Shown here piece by piece: positions 36,616 to 49,023 of a stretch of DNA of 64,000 nt. Numbering within the stretch: position 1 is the first letter of the stretch; each line of letters opens with the position of its first letter. The notes under the pieces were generated by a model. It was not told the origin of the DNA. It was given only the letters and a program-made list of their open reading frames with translations, and searched no databases. Source of the DNA: Alentia gelatinosa (taxonomy: Eukaryota > Annelida > Polychaeta > Phyllodocida > Polynoidae); the NCBI GenBank assembly GCA_950022655.1, contig OX465583.1, positions 35,925,360-35,989,359 of the forward strand, written 5' to 3'. Made by a program: the position numbers and the translations under genes.

Positions 36616-37324
36616 GTCCACCAATAATTAATTACTATGAGATCAAGGAAGCCCTCCAGGAGTTGGAAGGAATTGGAGATCTGGGGAGGGGGAAAGAGAG
36701 GTGTTGGGTTACCACAGGAGAAACTTATACGAGTTTCGTGCATATCTTACAAGGCTTTGATTACTGGGCCTGTCAGGTGTTTGGGGAAGTTCATAAAGTA
36801 GTTGTTTTTTGTAAAATTAATATTAAAATAATAAATAATAAAACTAGGATATTGCATTACCATAAAACTTCTCCAGAAAAAAAAAATCATATACCTATTT
36901 GTACTTATTTATGGCTCCATCTAGTGTCAGTTTGACATACTACAGGCTCCATGTTCAAAGTGAGGCTGAGCTTCTACCAGATACTTCTTATACTGTTCTT
37001 ATAAGGATATAGGTATAGGGCATGTGCCAATATGCTTGGAGAGTGACAGGAACTAGAGTCCTCTGGGGGAACATGACTGCACTAAAATTCAAAGATGGCT
37101 GATACCCCCCCCCCCCCATGCTCTGAAATTAGGCAAAAATGCATGAATATCATGCCAAATACAAGTTTTTTTAGTTTAACCTAAATAATGACACTTCCTA
37201 GAGGGTAAGTAACTGTCAGTGCCACTTGTGGAGATGATAAATGTTACACCAATGCTCACTGTAAATCATTATTGAGTAAACATCTGTTTGAGTATGCCCA
37301 TTTCACTCAACCCCCCCCCCCCCC

Positions 37325-37765
37325 CCCCCACACACACTTTCAACAAATACTTGAATATCTCAGTAAATATAGAATCTACCTTGAAAATGCCACTTCCTAG
37401 CACCTACTGTTTTTTATTTTCTCTCAAATGAGGCATATCATATCATGATTCAACCAGTTTAAGGGGTAGAAATATGTCCATAAAGGAGTTCTTAAAAATG
37501 GACCTGTGACTACAAATGTCCCCCCCAAACTGAATTCACTGTTATTTTAAAATCCATACCAAAGTACTAAATATCAAAACTGTAAGGCATTGTACCACCA
37601 TAAAACCTTCTGTCCAAAACAGAAATCATATTCCTATCTGTACTTAGTTAGCTATAAAAGGAAAAAATGTGGTCAGGTCACTTAGTGACTTTACAAGCAG
37701 TTGTACTACAGTAGGCTATAGCCATAACCTAAAGACCAACCGTCCACCTACTAATAATATTTACA
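37325..37765 (+). repeat. Dispersed repeat family, copy D (3' part)
   Basis: It begins within the family at aaatacttgaatatctcagt, right after a poly(C) run (37311-37329), and continues to accaaccgtccacc. The left part seen in copies A-C is missing. Confidence 0.6.
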
Positions 37766-37769
37766 CTTA

Positions 37770-40700
37770 ATATACACACAATATCCATACTTAGAATACA
37801 AAATGTTTACACTTAACAAGTCATAAGGTCGACCTGTGGTTACGGAGCTCAGTGATATTTCCAGCATGAATTATTAACCGTCAAAGAAAATGTTTATCAA
37901 AATACAGACATAAGGTCATACCCTGATGGCAGTCTGTCTGTGCTCGGTTAGGTCTTTGTTTCGACTTGCTTAATTTATCTCCCATTTCGCTCTTATCCTC
38001 CGACACTGAAACGACCATAAGCAACAAAATTACCGCGCAGTTCTATCATCAAGAGCAGTGTAGGCGAGTAGAAGCACTCAGAAATCGAAAACTTAGTCTT
38101 AGAATTGAATTAGTATACCACCCAGAATCCACTGTTAATCAAAGTTTGAGGGAATCTACGAGATCTATCTAAAGAATATACTCTCGATGGCTTCAATTTT
38201 TCTATGACAATAATTTGACTGACTTATCATCATGGTCAGTATTTCGGAAGAATAACAAAAGTTCAGTGTTTATGAATGTTAGGAGAGGTCAAGGGCTAAG
38301 TGTAGCAACTTTATACTGCATATTTTTTTGGAGTGGAGGTAGGCGTTGTAAGCCTATTCTTACTAAAGACAGTATATGTAGTTCCACACATATTATTAGG
38401 TACATCCTCATGGAACTGTACAGGCACATTGGATCGCGAAAAGTGTAGAGCGAAAGAGCGAGGCCTTTTTTGCCCACTATGGAAGTATTAATACATTAAA
38501 AAAGACAGGACGTTAGGAAAGGGAGTGACATGACGTGACGTGACGTGACGGGGCTAAAATAAACCAAAAAGCATCGCTTACTCTAACAGAGCAGTTTCCC
38601 GGATGAAATGAAGAAGCTGTGGTGTTACTGCAACAATAATATCCCTTTCGGATTAAAAAAACAAATCTGGTGCACTAGTTCATCACACGTGACCCCCAAA
38701 GTAAAGCTGACAATCAAAACCAGGTTTCTACGGTATATGGGAAATTAATAGTGCTTTTCAGCAATTTTCTTCAACAGGGCCATGTAAAAAAACCAGTTTA
38801 ATAACTTATTATTCACTATTACACATTGCCATAGGATGGAAATTGCACAACAAAATGTGAAATCTTCATTTTACATATTTTAGATCGCGAAATGTAACAT
38901 TAAATTGAAAACTATATTCATTTCAATGTTTGTAGTAGTCTAAATCCTTAGAAAGACAATCCCAGCACAAGTTGAGACAATTGTTTTAAAATGTTGATTT
39001 TAAAGAAATTTCATACAGTTCAAAGAATTATTATTATATAGCCTACTGGTTAAATGGCCAGGAATGAGAACATGAATCGCGGAGGAGTTCCTCAAAAGCA
39101 GGAAGATAAAAATATATCAGTGATTCAGTACAAGTGACCCATACACCGCCTGAGAATTCTATCACTCATCTTTCGTTTTAATCGTCAACGTTCTTAGTGC
39201 TTCCTATCTCCAAACAGTGACGTTATCTGGGGGACCTTCGTACCTCTTACCCGCCCCACATACTTAGTCAGATATCTGTATATCTAATAACCGTAAGACG
39301 GTGTCAAGTGTCGGATGCTATAGTGAAAATATAAGAATTGGGCAGTTTACATTAATCATTAAGAATGTCAATGAAGTATAAAAACTAACCAGAAAAGTCT
39401 CATACCCTGTCTTTGATAATTACATCTAAATACATCTAAAATGATAACTTAGAAAATATTCCCTCTATCCATTCGCTCCGGTCAATTCAGGTTACTCGGG
39501 CACCATGGTAAGTTAAAGTAAAAAGAAATTTAAAATTTCATTTAGCAATGAAGCTCTTAACAGTATATCTCTGCAGGGCAGGTAGTACTCATAAAAAAAC
39601 AAGCTTACCATGGTTGTACTTCATACAAGACGAGATGGGGTTGCCATGTAACTATAACAAGTACGTTTAGAGAACCAGGGATGAAAGTCGGGACCGAAAA
39701 TAAAATCGGAAATTTATCAAAATCACATCTCATCTATTTACCACCCTAGCCCCACAAAATCAAGATTACTCGTACTGTTTATGCAATTGTAGACTGCCAA
39801 TGATTAGCGACCACTCGACAGCTGTACAGGAAGAACTCTCTTGTAACAGATGCTGCTGTCTAAATAGATAAACAAAAATTTGCAAAAAGAAGAAAAAAAA
39901 GAAAAAAACCCTTATAAAAAATAGTCATTTGTAACATTATTTTAGAACAGAATGGCTACGAATTGATATATGTTCTAGTGTTTCCAGTCTATATGAAATG
40001 TCGGAATTTCGTCATCGGTCTGAAAACTTGCACCACTGTATAATAACTGTCTTCACGTTCTCAAACAGACGACATACAGAACTCGTGTGGTTTCGGCTGA
40101 CTACGCTTAAAAACTAGTGGCCACAGGAATGTAGGGATGGTTACTCCCCTGGGTTTTGGGGGAAATCACAACTAAATACATGAAGTACTTGCAATTTAGG
40201 ATATTTACTAGAACACATCAATTATAAATTCTGCTGAGAACATAACATCCCTAATACAAGAGGTATCCGGGAAAACCAGTATTAGTGGTTATCACTTATG
40301 GTCGTACCTAAGACTTACTGGTTTTATTTCTAGGACAGAAGGGTATGTTCACAAGATAGACCAGATTTCGACTCCGCTAGGGGTCTGCCACACAAGCGTA
40401 TGGTGTACAGCAGGCCTGTTCCGCGGCTGACGATGTATGGCGCCCGTATGGCCGCCGCCGGCGGGTAACAGACAAAACCTACTTTATACGTTTTTACCAG
40501 GCTTTGGCCGTGTGGCCGTCACCGGTGAGCATGTGGCCTGCTCCATCGCACAGGTTCTACATAATCGCCTGAGAGTCATTCATACGGTGTACGGCGCCGT
40601 TCAGTACTCAAGCTTGTACATGATATGTCTGCGAGCTGTGCTGCATTGGTTTTGTATTTCTTGTTGGTTCAGGTTGTTTTTGTTGTTCTTGGTCTTGGTT

Positions 40701-41140
40701 GTTTGTTTCTTGGTCTTGGTTGTTGATTTTTTTTGTTCTTTCTGTTCTGTCATGCTCAGGTTGTTGTTATTTATTCTGGTTTTCTGTTTGTTATCTGTTG
40801 CTCTATTGCTTTGGCTTTTTTTCCCTTTTTGCTTTAGGTTGTTCATATTTCCCTAGTTGCTATATATAGGTTTTGGTATGGTCTGTTGGTGAAATATCTT
40901 GCATTAGTTTAGTAGTTTGGGTATTGTTATCGGTTTTAGGTCACACCCCCTGCAGCTCATTGTTTGATATATTGACTTGAATTTTTCCTTGCAGTTATAC
41001 ATTCTGTTTCTTAACAGGAAGATTTCGCTTGTTTGGTTTCCTGTTTTGTTTGTGATGTAGATTCGTTGTTGTTCCAGTCTGTTCTGTTAGTGAGATATCC
41101 TGTTTTCATTTTGTTTCTTTGGTTCTGGTTTTAAATACTT
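37770..41140. other. Intergenic DNA, no gene recognised
   Basis: There are only short, non-coding-looking open frames. 38520-38550 has a small gtgac/tgacg tandem repeat. From about 40640 the plus strand becomes T/G-rich, which continues into the LINE remnant. Confidence 0.45.
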
Positions 41141-41149
41141 TCCATTGTT

Positions 41150-41720
41150 AGTGTATTGTTCTTTTTGTTATTGTAGACCACTGTGTTTTTGTGAGTTATT
41201 CAGTTAGTTTGCGATCGATTTTAAGGTCAATGACTTTTTCTCTGTTACTATTTTCCAGTTGCTCTTGTCGGTTCTTGGGGTTATTGTTTTTGTGTTTTCG
41301 GTCTTCCAGTAGTGCAGTATGCATTTTGTTTTCATGAGGATTTCTTGGCATTTTATCTGTTTCAATATATAGGTATTCTCTGTTATGTGTGATGTTTTTA
41401 GCATTCTACTAATTATGTTGTCCAGTATTGAGTTGATCTGTTTGTTGTTTGTTTAATTGCCAGGTTTCTGCTCTGTAGGTATCTTATTTCTCCTATGTAT
41501 TTGTATTGTGTTGTATATTGTAATATATTCTTTGGGTTTTTTCCTTCCTTTTCTATGAGTATGGTTCATGATTTCTCTTCTCCAAATCCGATTCTATATC
41601 TGTTTGCTATTTCATCAGTGATGTTTGGTAGGTGTTGGTGCTGAGCTTTTCTGTTTGTTATTATTGCTACGTTGTCTAGGTATTTTGGTGCGTTGGGTGT
41701 TTTTTTCTGTTTGGGGGTTT
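41150..41720 (-). pseudogene. Degenerate LINE reverse transcriptase fragment
   Basis: Read on the minus strand, a broken frame gives a YLDNVAIIT block (in place of the YADD-type catalytic box of LINE RT), then RYRIGFGEEKS, then YKYIGE (in place of the KYLG box), followed by a region of the ILMKTKCILHYW type. These come in the right order for the palm and thumb of a LINE RT. There are stops and frame changes, so it is dead. Confidence 0.5.
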
Positions 41721-41779
41721 AGTTCTATTGTTTGGTTTATGAATTTTAATTTGCTTAGATAAGCTTTTGACTTATATTA

Positions 41780-44700
41780 TGATACAAATATGAAATGATT
41801 TTTAAAGACTGTAAGAATTTAGTACATAATACATAAAGGTCGAGTCTGTTATATCCACGTAGGTATTTAGAGTCAAGAAGGAAGAACTTTGGATTAACTT
41901 TGTAAGTAGATTGTGTTTGTGTCAGATATAAATCAGATTAAAGTTGGGATGAAGCACAAGACAACCGCCCGCCTCAACATGTGGGTAATCTGAAGATAAT
42001 CCTCAGGGATTGTAGGGTAGTACAAAGCGCAGGTTTATAGGAGGGAAGCCAGTAACGTGCACACAGACCAGAGACCCGGTTACTTAAGACAGGGTCATTT
42101 TCACGGTGAGAAGTTGTTTAGGTATGTAACAGTTGGGTGGGGGCATCATTATGACACTCTGACAACTATAAATATGACAGAGCTATGCTTGGAAGAACTG
42201 TTATCAATGTGTAGAACCCTGTAATCTAATTTGGCATTCCAAAAGACTTGGCTCAGGCTAGCTGGCACTGATATCTCAAACCCTGGCATTCAAATAGAAC
42301 AAGGTTAAGCGTCAATGGAGCACGGAAATGGTTGCAGACTGGCCTTTATTAGATTCTTAATCAGTGGTCTTATATCAGAAGGAAGGCTTGACCATTAACT
42401 AACAGTTCGGTTGTTAAGAGAATGATAAGCATCTCTTTGAATATGTGGCAGCGAATGCCTAATTAACTGCTAATTAACATTCAGGGATGCAAGTCATCGG
42501 AAATAAGATCTTGAGGAAAAAGGATTGGACTGTGTCGCGACTGATACTAAAATATACCAAGCGCTGTGGGGTGTATGTATATATTGAGGACAATCACTGG
42601 CATTCCGATAATAGAAAATTCGGCACATTTTGGCGATCTGACAACACTTTTTCCCGCCATTGGAGGCCTGTGGGCAGCCTCTCAATGGCAAGGTGCTGCC
42701 ATGATTCAGATTGGGCCCGGTCGACGTACGTGTGACCGAAATGTACACATTACGAGATTTTAATAAATCCAAATGACAAATTTCGAATTTCGTCATTTAT
42801 TGGAGTATTTGCATCCCTGTACATTAACAGCAAACTTAACAAGTTCATACTACCCCCCCCCCCCCCCTCAAAAAAAAAGAAGCTAATGTAAGCACATGTA
42901 AAATACTCACCGAGGTAAGTGGGCTCAGCATCTGTCACCACGTTTGAAGGTAGCCGAGTCATGTTTAACGGCATGGTTCTCACGGCAAACCATTAGAGAC
43001 TATCTTCGCGCGATGGTCAGGATAAACCTGTGAGAAATACAACTTCATGAGAAACTACACATGATCAATAATCCACATAATCAAGGTCGGCTGTACCATG
43101 GACTATACACGAAGTCCTGTGAGACTCATTCTCCCGGAAACCGTGTCACAGTGCCTATAACCTCAGTCACGATGCGGAGTTAAAAAACTGACTTGGCATT
43201 CTCTGCCCCCGCCCCCACCTCAAGAACAACATCAAGATATTTTGGAATATCATAAGTCACCGTATGGTGCATGGGTCATTAAAGAACATATGTATTATCT
43301 CTTATTTTGTCAGCTATATTAAGCAGAATTTTGTTGTTGCTTCACCCTCTATAATTGTTTTTTTAATGAAATCACCTGCTTAGTTACCATGCTATCGTTT
43401 TGGAATTTACGAAAACAAAAAGTAGAAGTCTAAAGCTGAGTGGCATAGCACAGGATGAGATTCTGTATTTTCTCGGTCTTTCCTCGAATGTTATTTCATC
43501 CCATGAAAATCATACCTATCCATAAGGTTGTATATTTCAGTTCTGCAGAAACACCAAAAAGAATGGGTTTACTTCTATCCTCTTTGGAAATACTAACAAG
43601 TCCATGCACCATTTAAAAAAAGATTGATCTGGCATTGCAGATATATGGTATCATCAAGAAATGGCACGAAATTGCATATGGTTGTTTTATGGCATAGATT
43701 GTCGTTGCAGAATGATATAACAAAGCGGAGCTGAGTGATATCGATAGCAAAAGACAATGAACGCCATATAAAAAATCATATAAAATTGAGTGATGCTTAA
43801 ATTTTATCCTAACCTTTAACATGTTTTAACTTCATATGCCATGTGTGGCATATAAATATTTTATGGCATAACTGTGGCATACAGTCACACAACAGTCTAT
43901 GGAGATTTATATGAGCGGGAGGATATATGTATATACAATAATGTATGTGGACACATAGAAAGTGAAACCTTTCTCACATCTTGGCATTTATTCATGTGGT
44001 GTGGTAATGGCAGCTAAATGTTTTGGAAGTTTGTGTGGAGGGGCACCTCGGACCAATCATTTAATTAGGCTTTGTGATATAATCAATCATAGTCTGTCTC
44101 CTCGTACTATTGGTTTAGCCAATTGATGTGTATTACAAAATGAAGAGTCAGATTTAATTTGTAAGATTTCCAATTAGATTCAATCTGCTTATTGCGTATC
44201 AAGTCTGTTTCATGCAAATCTTTTTTGATGGGTATGAATTTCCATAGATACATCCAGAGTGTAAGCATTTAATACCAACGGACAATAATATGAGATTTCT
44301 CAGAATAGAGATATACATATCACCTCATGATAAACATCATCCCTGATATTGAATTCCTAATTTCTTCAACATGTAATCCATAAAGAGAGGACATATAGGT
44401 AATTACCCGATTACTTACCTTGGTAGAAGTATGAAGGGGAATTGATGTTCTAACGAGTCTGGGGCACTACTGAGTGCCCCAGGATAACAGGGAGCCTTTA
44501 CAGTCAGTGATGAGTGTGAAATTTACATTTTTACATGGCAGATATTCTAGAATTTCGTAGAGCTATTTATGTCTTAGGTTTTAAAAGTTCACCATGCTTC
44601 TTGGAAAAGTGTGTGGGCAGGGAGTGCGTAGGCAGGGAAATTCCTAGAGATAAGGTTTAATTGCGGTATATAGAATTTATACTTTATACATATGTAGGTG

Positions 44701-45010
44701 TATATAGGCCGATATCAGCATGTATTATTATAAATTCATTAAAATGCTGAGGACCCAGTGCATTCGACGAAGTTGATCAACTCAAACCACAGATTATTGA
44801 CATAGGAAACAAATTATCAAATATTTCGATAATCCTACCCTTTATATTATGTCTTACTGGAGTTAAAACTACATAAAAGAGTCCAAGGTCCCACTATGTC
44901 TACAGAGATAATGCACTTCATGATTATAGTTTCTGTTATCAATACATATATATGCTAGATCCACACTGTTAAGATAAATTCAATTTACACAGTTCCTACC
45001 ATATGTCAGG
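41780..45010. other. Intergenic DNA, no gene recognised
   Basis: AT-rich with short open frames. A poly(C) run is at 42854-42867, and a dispersed repeat copy (43670-43927) is listed separately. Confidence 0.45.
43670..43927 (-). repeat. Dispersed repeat, inverted partner of 21143-21400
   Basis: Read on the minus strand it repeats the tataaatctccatagact, cagctccgctt and atatcattc blocks of the 21-kb copy with moderate divergence. Confidence 0.65.
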
Positions 45011-45161
45011 TAAAGGCATACATCGGATAATTTGCTTTGAAAATTAAAACCCGTGTCATTTTCCTGAAAATTTAGTATGATGAGCTCAAAGTATTGTAGA
45101 ACACATATCTAAATTAAAAATCAGGTGTCACCATGCTAGATGTTGATTTAGAGATTGATAT

Positions 45162-45660
45162 TGTAGTACACAACGAGGACACCAGTTTACTGCATAACTG
45201 AGAATCTTTATTAGCTATAGACAAGTAAGCCTCAGGCGGCATGAGCAACAACAGTAACTGTTATCTAACATCAACAGCTGCCTCCGGGGGTCGGCTCCAA
45301 CCTCCTCGAACCCGGCGAGCCACACGGGGCTCAAGGTAGGTCACTATGGTGACCTTTTTGCTCTCACTCCGGGGCCACTGGTAGTGGCGGGCGGTTGCCC
45401 TCGTAGTCGCCGGAGGTGGTCCGAGCCGTGGTAGAAGCCAGACTGACTCATGGAGGGCCCCCCGGAGGTTTATATAGGAGGGCTCCACAGACCCTCTGAC
45501 GTCATTTCCGGGACCAGGACGCCACCTGGTGGGCTCGTGGGGCATTACAGAGCAAACCCTCCGGGTACCTCCGGTGCCTCCGGGGTACCTCCGGGTCCTC
45601 CGGCCCGTCTGGAGGTATCCTCCAGGAACCTCCGGTAACGATCCAGTAGTATTTACTACA
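45162..45660 (-). repeat. 3' LTR of the non-autonomous element (minus orientation)
   Basis: 499 bp, TG...CA ends formed by TGTAGTA/TACTACA. It is followed on its inner side by the polypurine tract. Confidence 0.9.
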
Positions 45661-45672
45661 CTCTCCCCCCCT
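45661..45672 (-). other. Polypurine tract
   Basis: Twelve uninterrupted purines on the minus strand (AGGGGGGGAGAG) directly abut the 3' LTR, where plus-strand DNA synthesis would start. Confidence 0.8.
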
Positions 45673-45837
45673 AATTAACAACCAACTGTCTGAAAATAGA
45701 GAGATCACTCTGATAAAGTCAATACTACTTGTAATTACTGAAAAAAACATTACGATTACAACTGTTTTTATTTAGTGATAAATCACAGCATCTGTCCGAT
45801 AACACTTGGTAGCTCCTCTGACTGCTATTCTCATGAC

Positions 45838-47170
45838 TACTTCTCATGACGGCTGCTCCCGTGACTGCAGCTCCCATGGCTGCTGCCCCTGGGTATGCTG
45901 CTCCCGTGACTGCTGCTCCCATGACGGCTGCTCCTGTTACTGCCAGTCTCCTGACGGCTGCTCCCGTGACTGCAGCTCCCATGGCTGCTGCCCCTGGGTA
46001 TGCTGCTCCCATGACTGCCACTCTCCTTTCTGCCAGTAATGCCCACCAGGCTTCTCCTGTGCCCCTGCAACCTGCAATGCGCCCTGGTGCCCCTGCAACC
46101 TGCAATGCACCCTGAGGCCCCTGTGTACCTCTCCGGTCTGCCAGCATCCCTTGTACACTCCTTGGCCTATACCATGCGCCCAGACCTCCTGTAACCTCTA
46201 ACAGTCTGTCTTGTGCCTCCAGACTACCCGTGTACATTCCCCAGGTTATCCCACCTGTGACCCTGTGCACACCCTGTAGTCCGCACCCTCAGACATGTAC
46301 ATCACCCCGGTCTGACAGGAAACCCCAGGTTGCCCTGGCACTCCTCCTGACGGAATTTCCCCTGATGGTACTACTCCTGAGGGCATCCTTCCTGACGGCA
46401 TCCCTCCTGACGGCATCCCTCCGGATGGCACCTCTCCTGACGGCGTCTCTCCTGCCAGCATCCCTCAGGATGGCACCTCTCCTGATGGCACTGCTGATGG
46501 CACCCCTGATGGCAGCATCCCTGGTGACTGCATCCCTGCTGACGGCATCCCTGCTGACAGCATCCCTGCTGACAGCATCCCTCCCGACGGCACCTCTCCT
46601 GATGGCACCCCTCCCGACGGCATCTCTCAGGATGACCCTCCTCCGTGTGGCCCTCCTCCGTGTGGCCCTCCTCGGGGTGGCCCTCCTCGGGGTGGCGCTC
46701 TTCCGGTTGGCGCTCTTCCAGTTGGCCCCTCTCGGGGTGGCCCTCCTCCGTGTGGCCCTCCTCCGGTTGACCCTCCTCGGGGTGGCCCTCCTCCGGGTGG
46801 CGCTCCTCCGGGTGGCGCTCCTCGAGGTGGCGTTCCTCCGGTTGGCCCTCCTCGGGGTGGCCCTCCTCGGGGTGGCCCTCCTCCGGGTGGCCCTCTTCGG
46901 GGTGGCGTTCCTCCGGTTGGCCCTCCTCGGGGTGGCCCTCCTCTGGGTGGCCCTCTTCGGGGTGGCCCTCCTCGGGGTGGCCCTCCTAGGGGTGGCCCTC
47001 CTCCGGTTGGCCCTCCTCGGGGTGGCCCTCCTCCGGGTGGCCCTCCTCCGGGTGGCCCTCCTCCGGGTGGCCCTCCTCCGGGTGGCCCTCCTCCGGGTGG
47101 CCCTCCTCCGGGTGGCCCTCCTCCGGGTGGCCCTCCTCCGGGTGGCCCTCCTCCGGGTGGCCCTCCTCGA
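45838..47170. repeat. Three 15-bp minisatellite arrays inside the LTR element
   Basis: Array 1 (about 45838-46035) is built on gctcccgtgactgca, array 2 (about 46330-46640) on ctgacggcatccctc and array 3 (about 46641-47170) on ggccctcctccgggt. All have a 15-bp period, so open frames persist on both strands as pentapeptide repeats (minus: AVTGA-, MPSGG- and EEGHP-like). The three minus-strand frames differ, so they are not one ORF. Confidence 0.85.
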
Positions 47171-47400
47171 CCCTTAGCTTGTCTCGACCCTGGGCCAGCA
47201 CTGGTAGCGTGTCAGGCACACAGATCAGGGTTGAAACCATCAGAGAGTGTGACCTTGACCCCTTCAGAATTGATTCACTGAGGGTTACTGTAAGGCACCT
47301 CCGGATGTCCCCTGACGCCTCCTGACCCTCCGGATATTCTGAGGTCCTTCCAGAAACTCCCGGAGGTACCTCCGGACCTCGTTGTGCACCGAGATGGGAT

Positions 47401-47418
47401 ATCCCACCGCTGCCACCA
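47401..47418 (-). other. Primer binding site, tRNA-Leu type
   Basis: The plus strand reads atcccaccgctgccacca, which equals the last 15 bases of animal tRNA-Leu(UAG/AAG) plus CCA. On the minus strand this is the complement, so the tRNA can prime minus-strand DNA synthesis. One base separates it from the LTR. Confidence 0.85.
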
Positions 47419-47419
47419 A

Positions 47420-47917
47420 TGTAGTACACAACGAGGACACCAGTTTACTGCATAACTGAGAATCTTTATTAGCTATAGACAAGTAAGCCTCAGGCGGCAT
47501 GAGGAACAACAGTAACTGTTATCTAACATCAACAGCTGCCTCCGGGGGTCGGCTCCAACCTCCTCGAACCCGGCGAGCCACACGGGGCTCAAGGTAGGTC
47601 ACTACGGTGACCTTTCTGCTCTCACTCAGGGGCCACTGGTAGTGGCGGGCGGTTGCCCTCGTAGTCGCTGGAGGTGGTCCGAGCCGTGGCAGAAGCCAGA
47701 CTGACTCCTGGAGGGCCCCCCGGAGGTTTATATAGGAGGGCTCCACGGACCCTCTGACGTCATTTCCGGGACCAGGACGCCACCTGGTGGGCTTGTGGGG
47801 CATTACAGAGCAAACCCTCTGGGTACCTCTGGTGCCTCCAGGTACCTCCAGGTCCTCTGGCCCGTCCGGAGGTATCCTCCAGGAACCTCCGGTAACGATC
47901 CAGTAGTATTTACTACA
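47420..47917 (-). repeat. 5' LTR of the non-autonomous element (minus orientation)
   Basis: 498 bp, near-identical to 45162-45660. The primer binding site lies one base inside it. Confidence 0.9.
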
Positions 47918-48023
47918 ATATTATAATGATATTATACCGTAATTGAATATATAGAAATTCTAAAAAGTTGCTTTGCACAAAGTAAAACCCATGTCATTTT
48001 CTTAAAACTTTCTCAGAATATAG

Positions 48024-49023
48024 CAACCACCCACCGCTTTGCGACCACGAATAGAGAGAGCACAGGAATGGGCCAGCGGAAGTTACCGCAGACTCATCTG
48101 CATACCCCGTGTTATGGCGAATCTGATTGGTTGAGAGATCTGGGTGATGTTTTCAGGTCTCACATCGGTGGGTAGAACCGTGAGGCATGCGATTTTTTGA
48201 CCCGACCGTCACTGGTTGGTTCTATCAGGGTTCTATCAGGCTTTGGGTTTCACACATAGGGAAAGAGTGAAATTTCAAACACTCTTTAAAACCGGAAAGA
48301 TTCTCTTCCCAGTGACAGTCTGTATGTGGTTCCCCTTTAGTAATCAGATGCCGTGTAGATGTTATTCACTATCCATGCATTTCATGCAGAACAGTTGATC
48401 TTTGCGTGTAGCGAGGATATTCGTCTAACATGGTTTCGACTGCTTTCCAGTCTCATCAGGCAAGGTGCGGTAGGTGTTCTTCTGTGGTCTTCCCTACAGA
48501 ATTTCATTCTAGAGGAGGATAATGTAGTCCCTTTATTTTTTTCAAAATCGAAAAAATAGTAGTATTCGTTCTCTTAATCTTTTGTAGTCCTAACCTTGAT
48601 TTAGTTTGGGCGTTTGTTGTGTTGATCGGTTTGGTGAATTTTTTCGTTCCATTAACATTGTGGTGGATATCGAGGTTGGAAATAATTTTTGACATGGCAT
48701 TGATACCCAGATATTGAATTAGTAGGTTAGCCGTACCTGTTGTTGAGCGTATTTAGACCTCCCGGTGCATGAGTTTTTAGTTGATGTATCCAGTTGAATT
48801 CTATGCAATAGATGACGTTGGAGCTGTTGCATGTGACATTCCACTTTGTTTGGTGGGTTTTGTTGGTAGTGTTCGACTTTATTGTACCATCCATGTTCAA
48901 CGGGTCGCAATATTTGCAGTCCTTTTTAATGCACCTGCTTTTGTCTTCCCCCATTTCTTCTTTTTCTTCTTCTGATTCTTTTCTTTTTCCATTGGTGCTT
49001 TTCCTTTGTGTGGTGCGTTGTTG
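48024..49023 (-). mobile_element. Penelope-like element fragment with GIY-YIG region
   Basis: About 1 kb is flanked by a 14-bp target duplication, ttctcagaatatag (48010-48023 and 49024-49037). On the minus strand, 48954-48727 encodes KKDCKYCDPLNMDG followed by VTCNSSNVIYCIEFNW. This is the Cys-rich linker and the first strand of the GIY-YIG endonuclease as found in Penelope-like retroelements, and the frame then degrades. Only the C-terminal end of the ORF is present, so the copy is 5'-truncated and dead. A hammerhead-like motif lies downstream on the same strand. Confidence 0.65.
48428..48466 (-). ncRNA. Hammerhead-ribozyme-like motif of the Penelope-like fragment
   Basis: The minus strand reads CUGAUGA, then a perfect 5-bp stem II (GACUG, loop GAAAG, CAGUC), then GAAAC and a very short stem III ending in a possible GUU cleavage site. 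Both invariant core boxes are intact. Stem I pairing is poor, so activity is doubtful. Minimal hammerheads of this type are known in the terminal repeats of Penelope-like elements. Confidence 0.6.

Larger units (their letters stand above)
45162..47917 (-). mobile_element. Non-autonomous LTR retrotransposon (TRIM/LARD type), 2.76 kb
   Basis: Two direct repeats of 499 and 498 bp (45162-45660 and 47420-47917) begin TGTAGTA and end TACTACA. They are flanked by a 4-bp target duplication, atat (45158-45161 and 47918-47921). Minus-strand polarity is shown by a primer site, a polypurine tract, a TATATAAA box (around 45475) and an AATAAA signal (around 45205) in the expected order inside the LTR. The 1.76-kb interior has no protease, RT, RNase H or integrase. 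It is mostly three arrays of 15-bp repeats, and its open frames encode only pentapeptide repeats. It must have been mobilised in trans. The LTRs differ at about 15 bases plus one indel (hand count, near 3%). Confidence 0.9.

Noticed and set aside
40437..40856. 139-codon hydrophobic frame as a membrane protein
   Set aside because: It arises from T/G-rich DNA leading into a minus-strand LINE remnant; there is no family signature.
45261..45545. 94-codon minus-strand frame repeated at 47519-47803
   Set aside because: It lies wholly in the LTRs, so the duplication reflects LTR identity, not a gene pair.
45725..46270. Minus-strand 181-codon Gly/Ala pentapeptide frame
   Set aside because: Its open frame follows from the 15-bp period of the array; neighbouring arrays are in other frames, so a real long ORF is not supported.
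45838..47170. CRISPR-like array
   Set aside because: Units are contiguous 15-mers without spacers, in a eukaryotic LTR element.
46230..47177. Plus-strand 315-codon frame rich in Leu/Val/Ala
   Set aside because: It is a read-through of 15-bp minisatellites on the strand opposite to the LTR element's polarity, with no start context or domain.
47401..47418. tRNA-Leu-like sequence as a tRNA gene
   Set aside because: Only the 3' 18 bases match and they abut an LTR, so it is a primer binding site.
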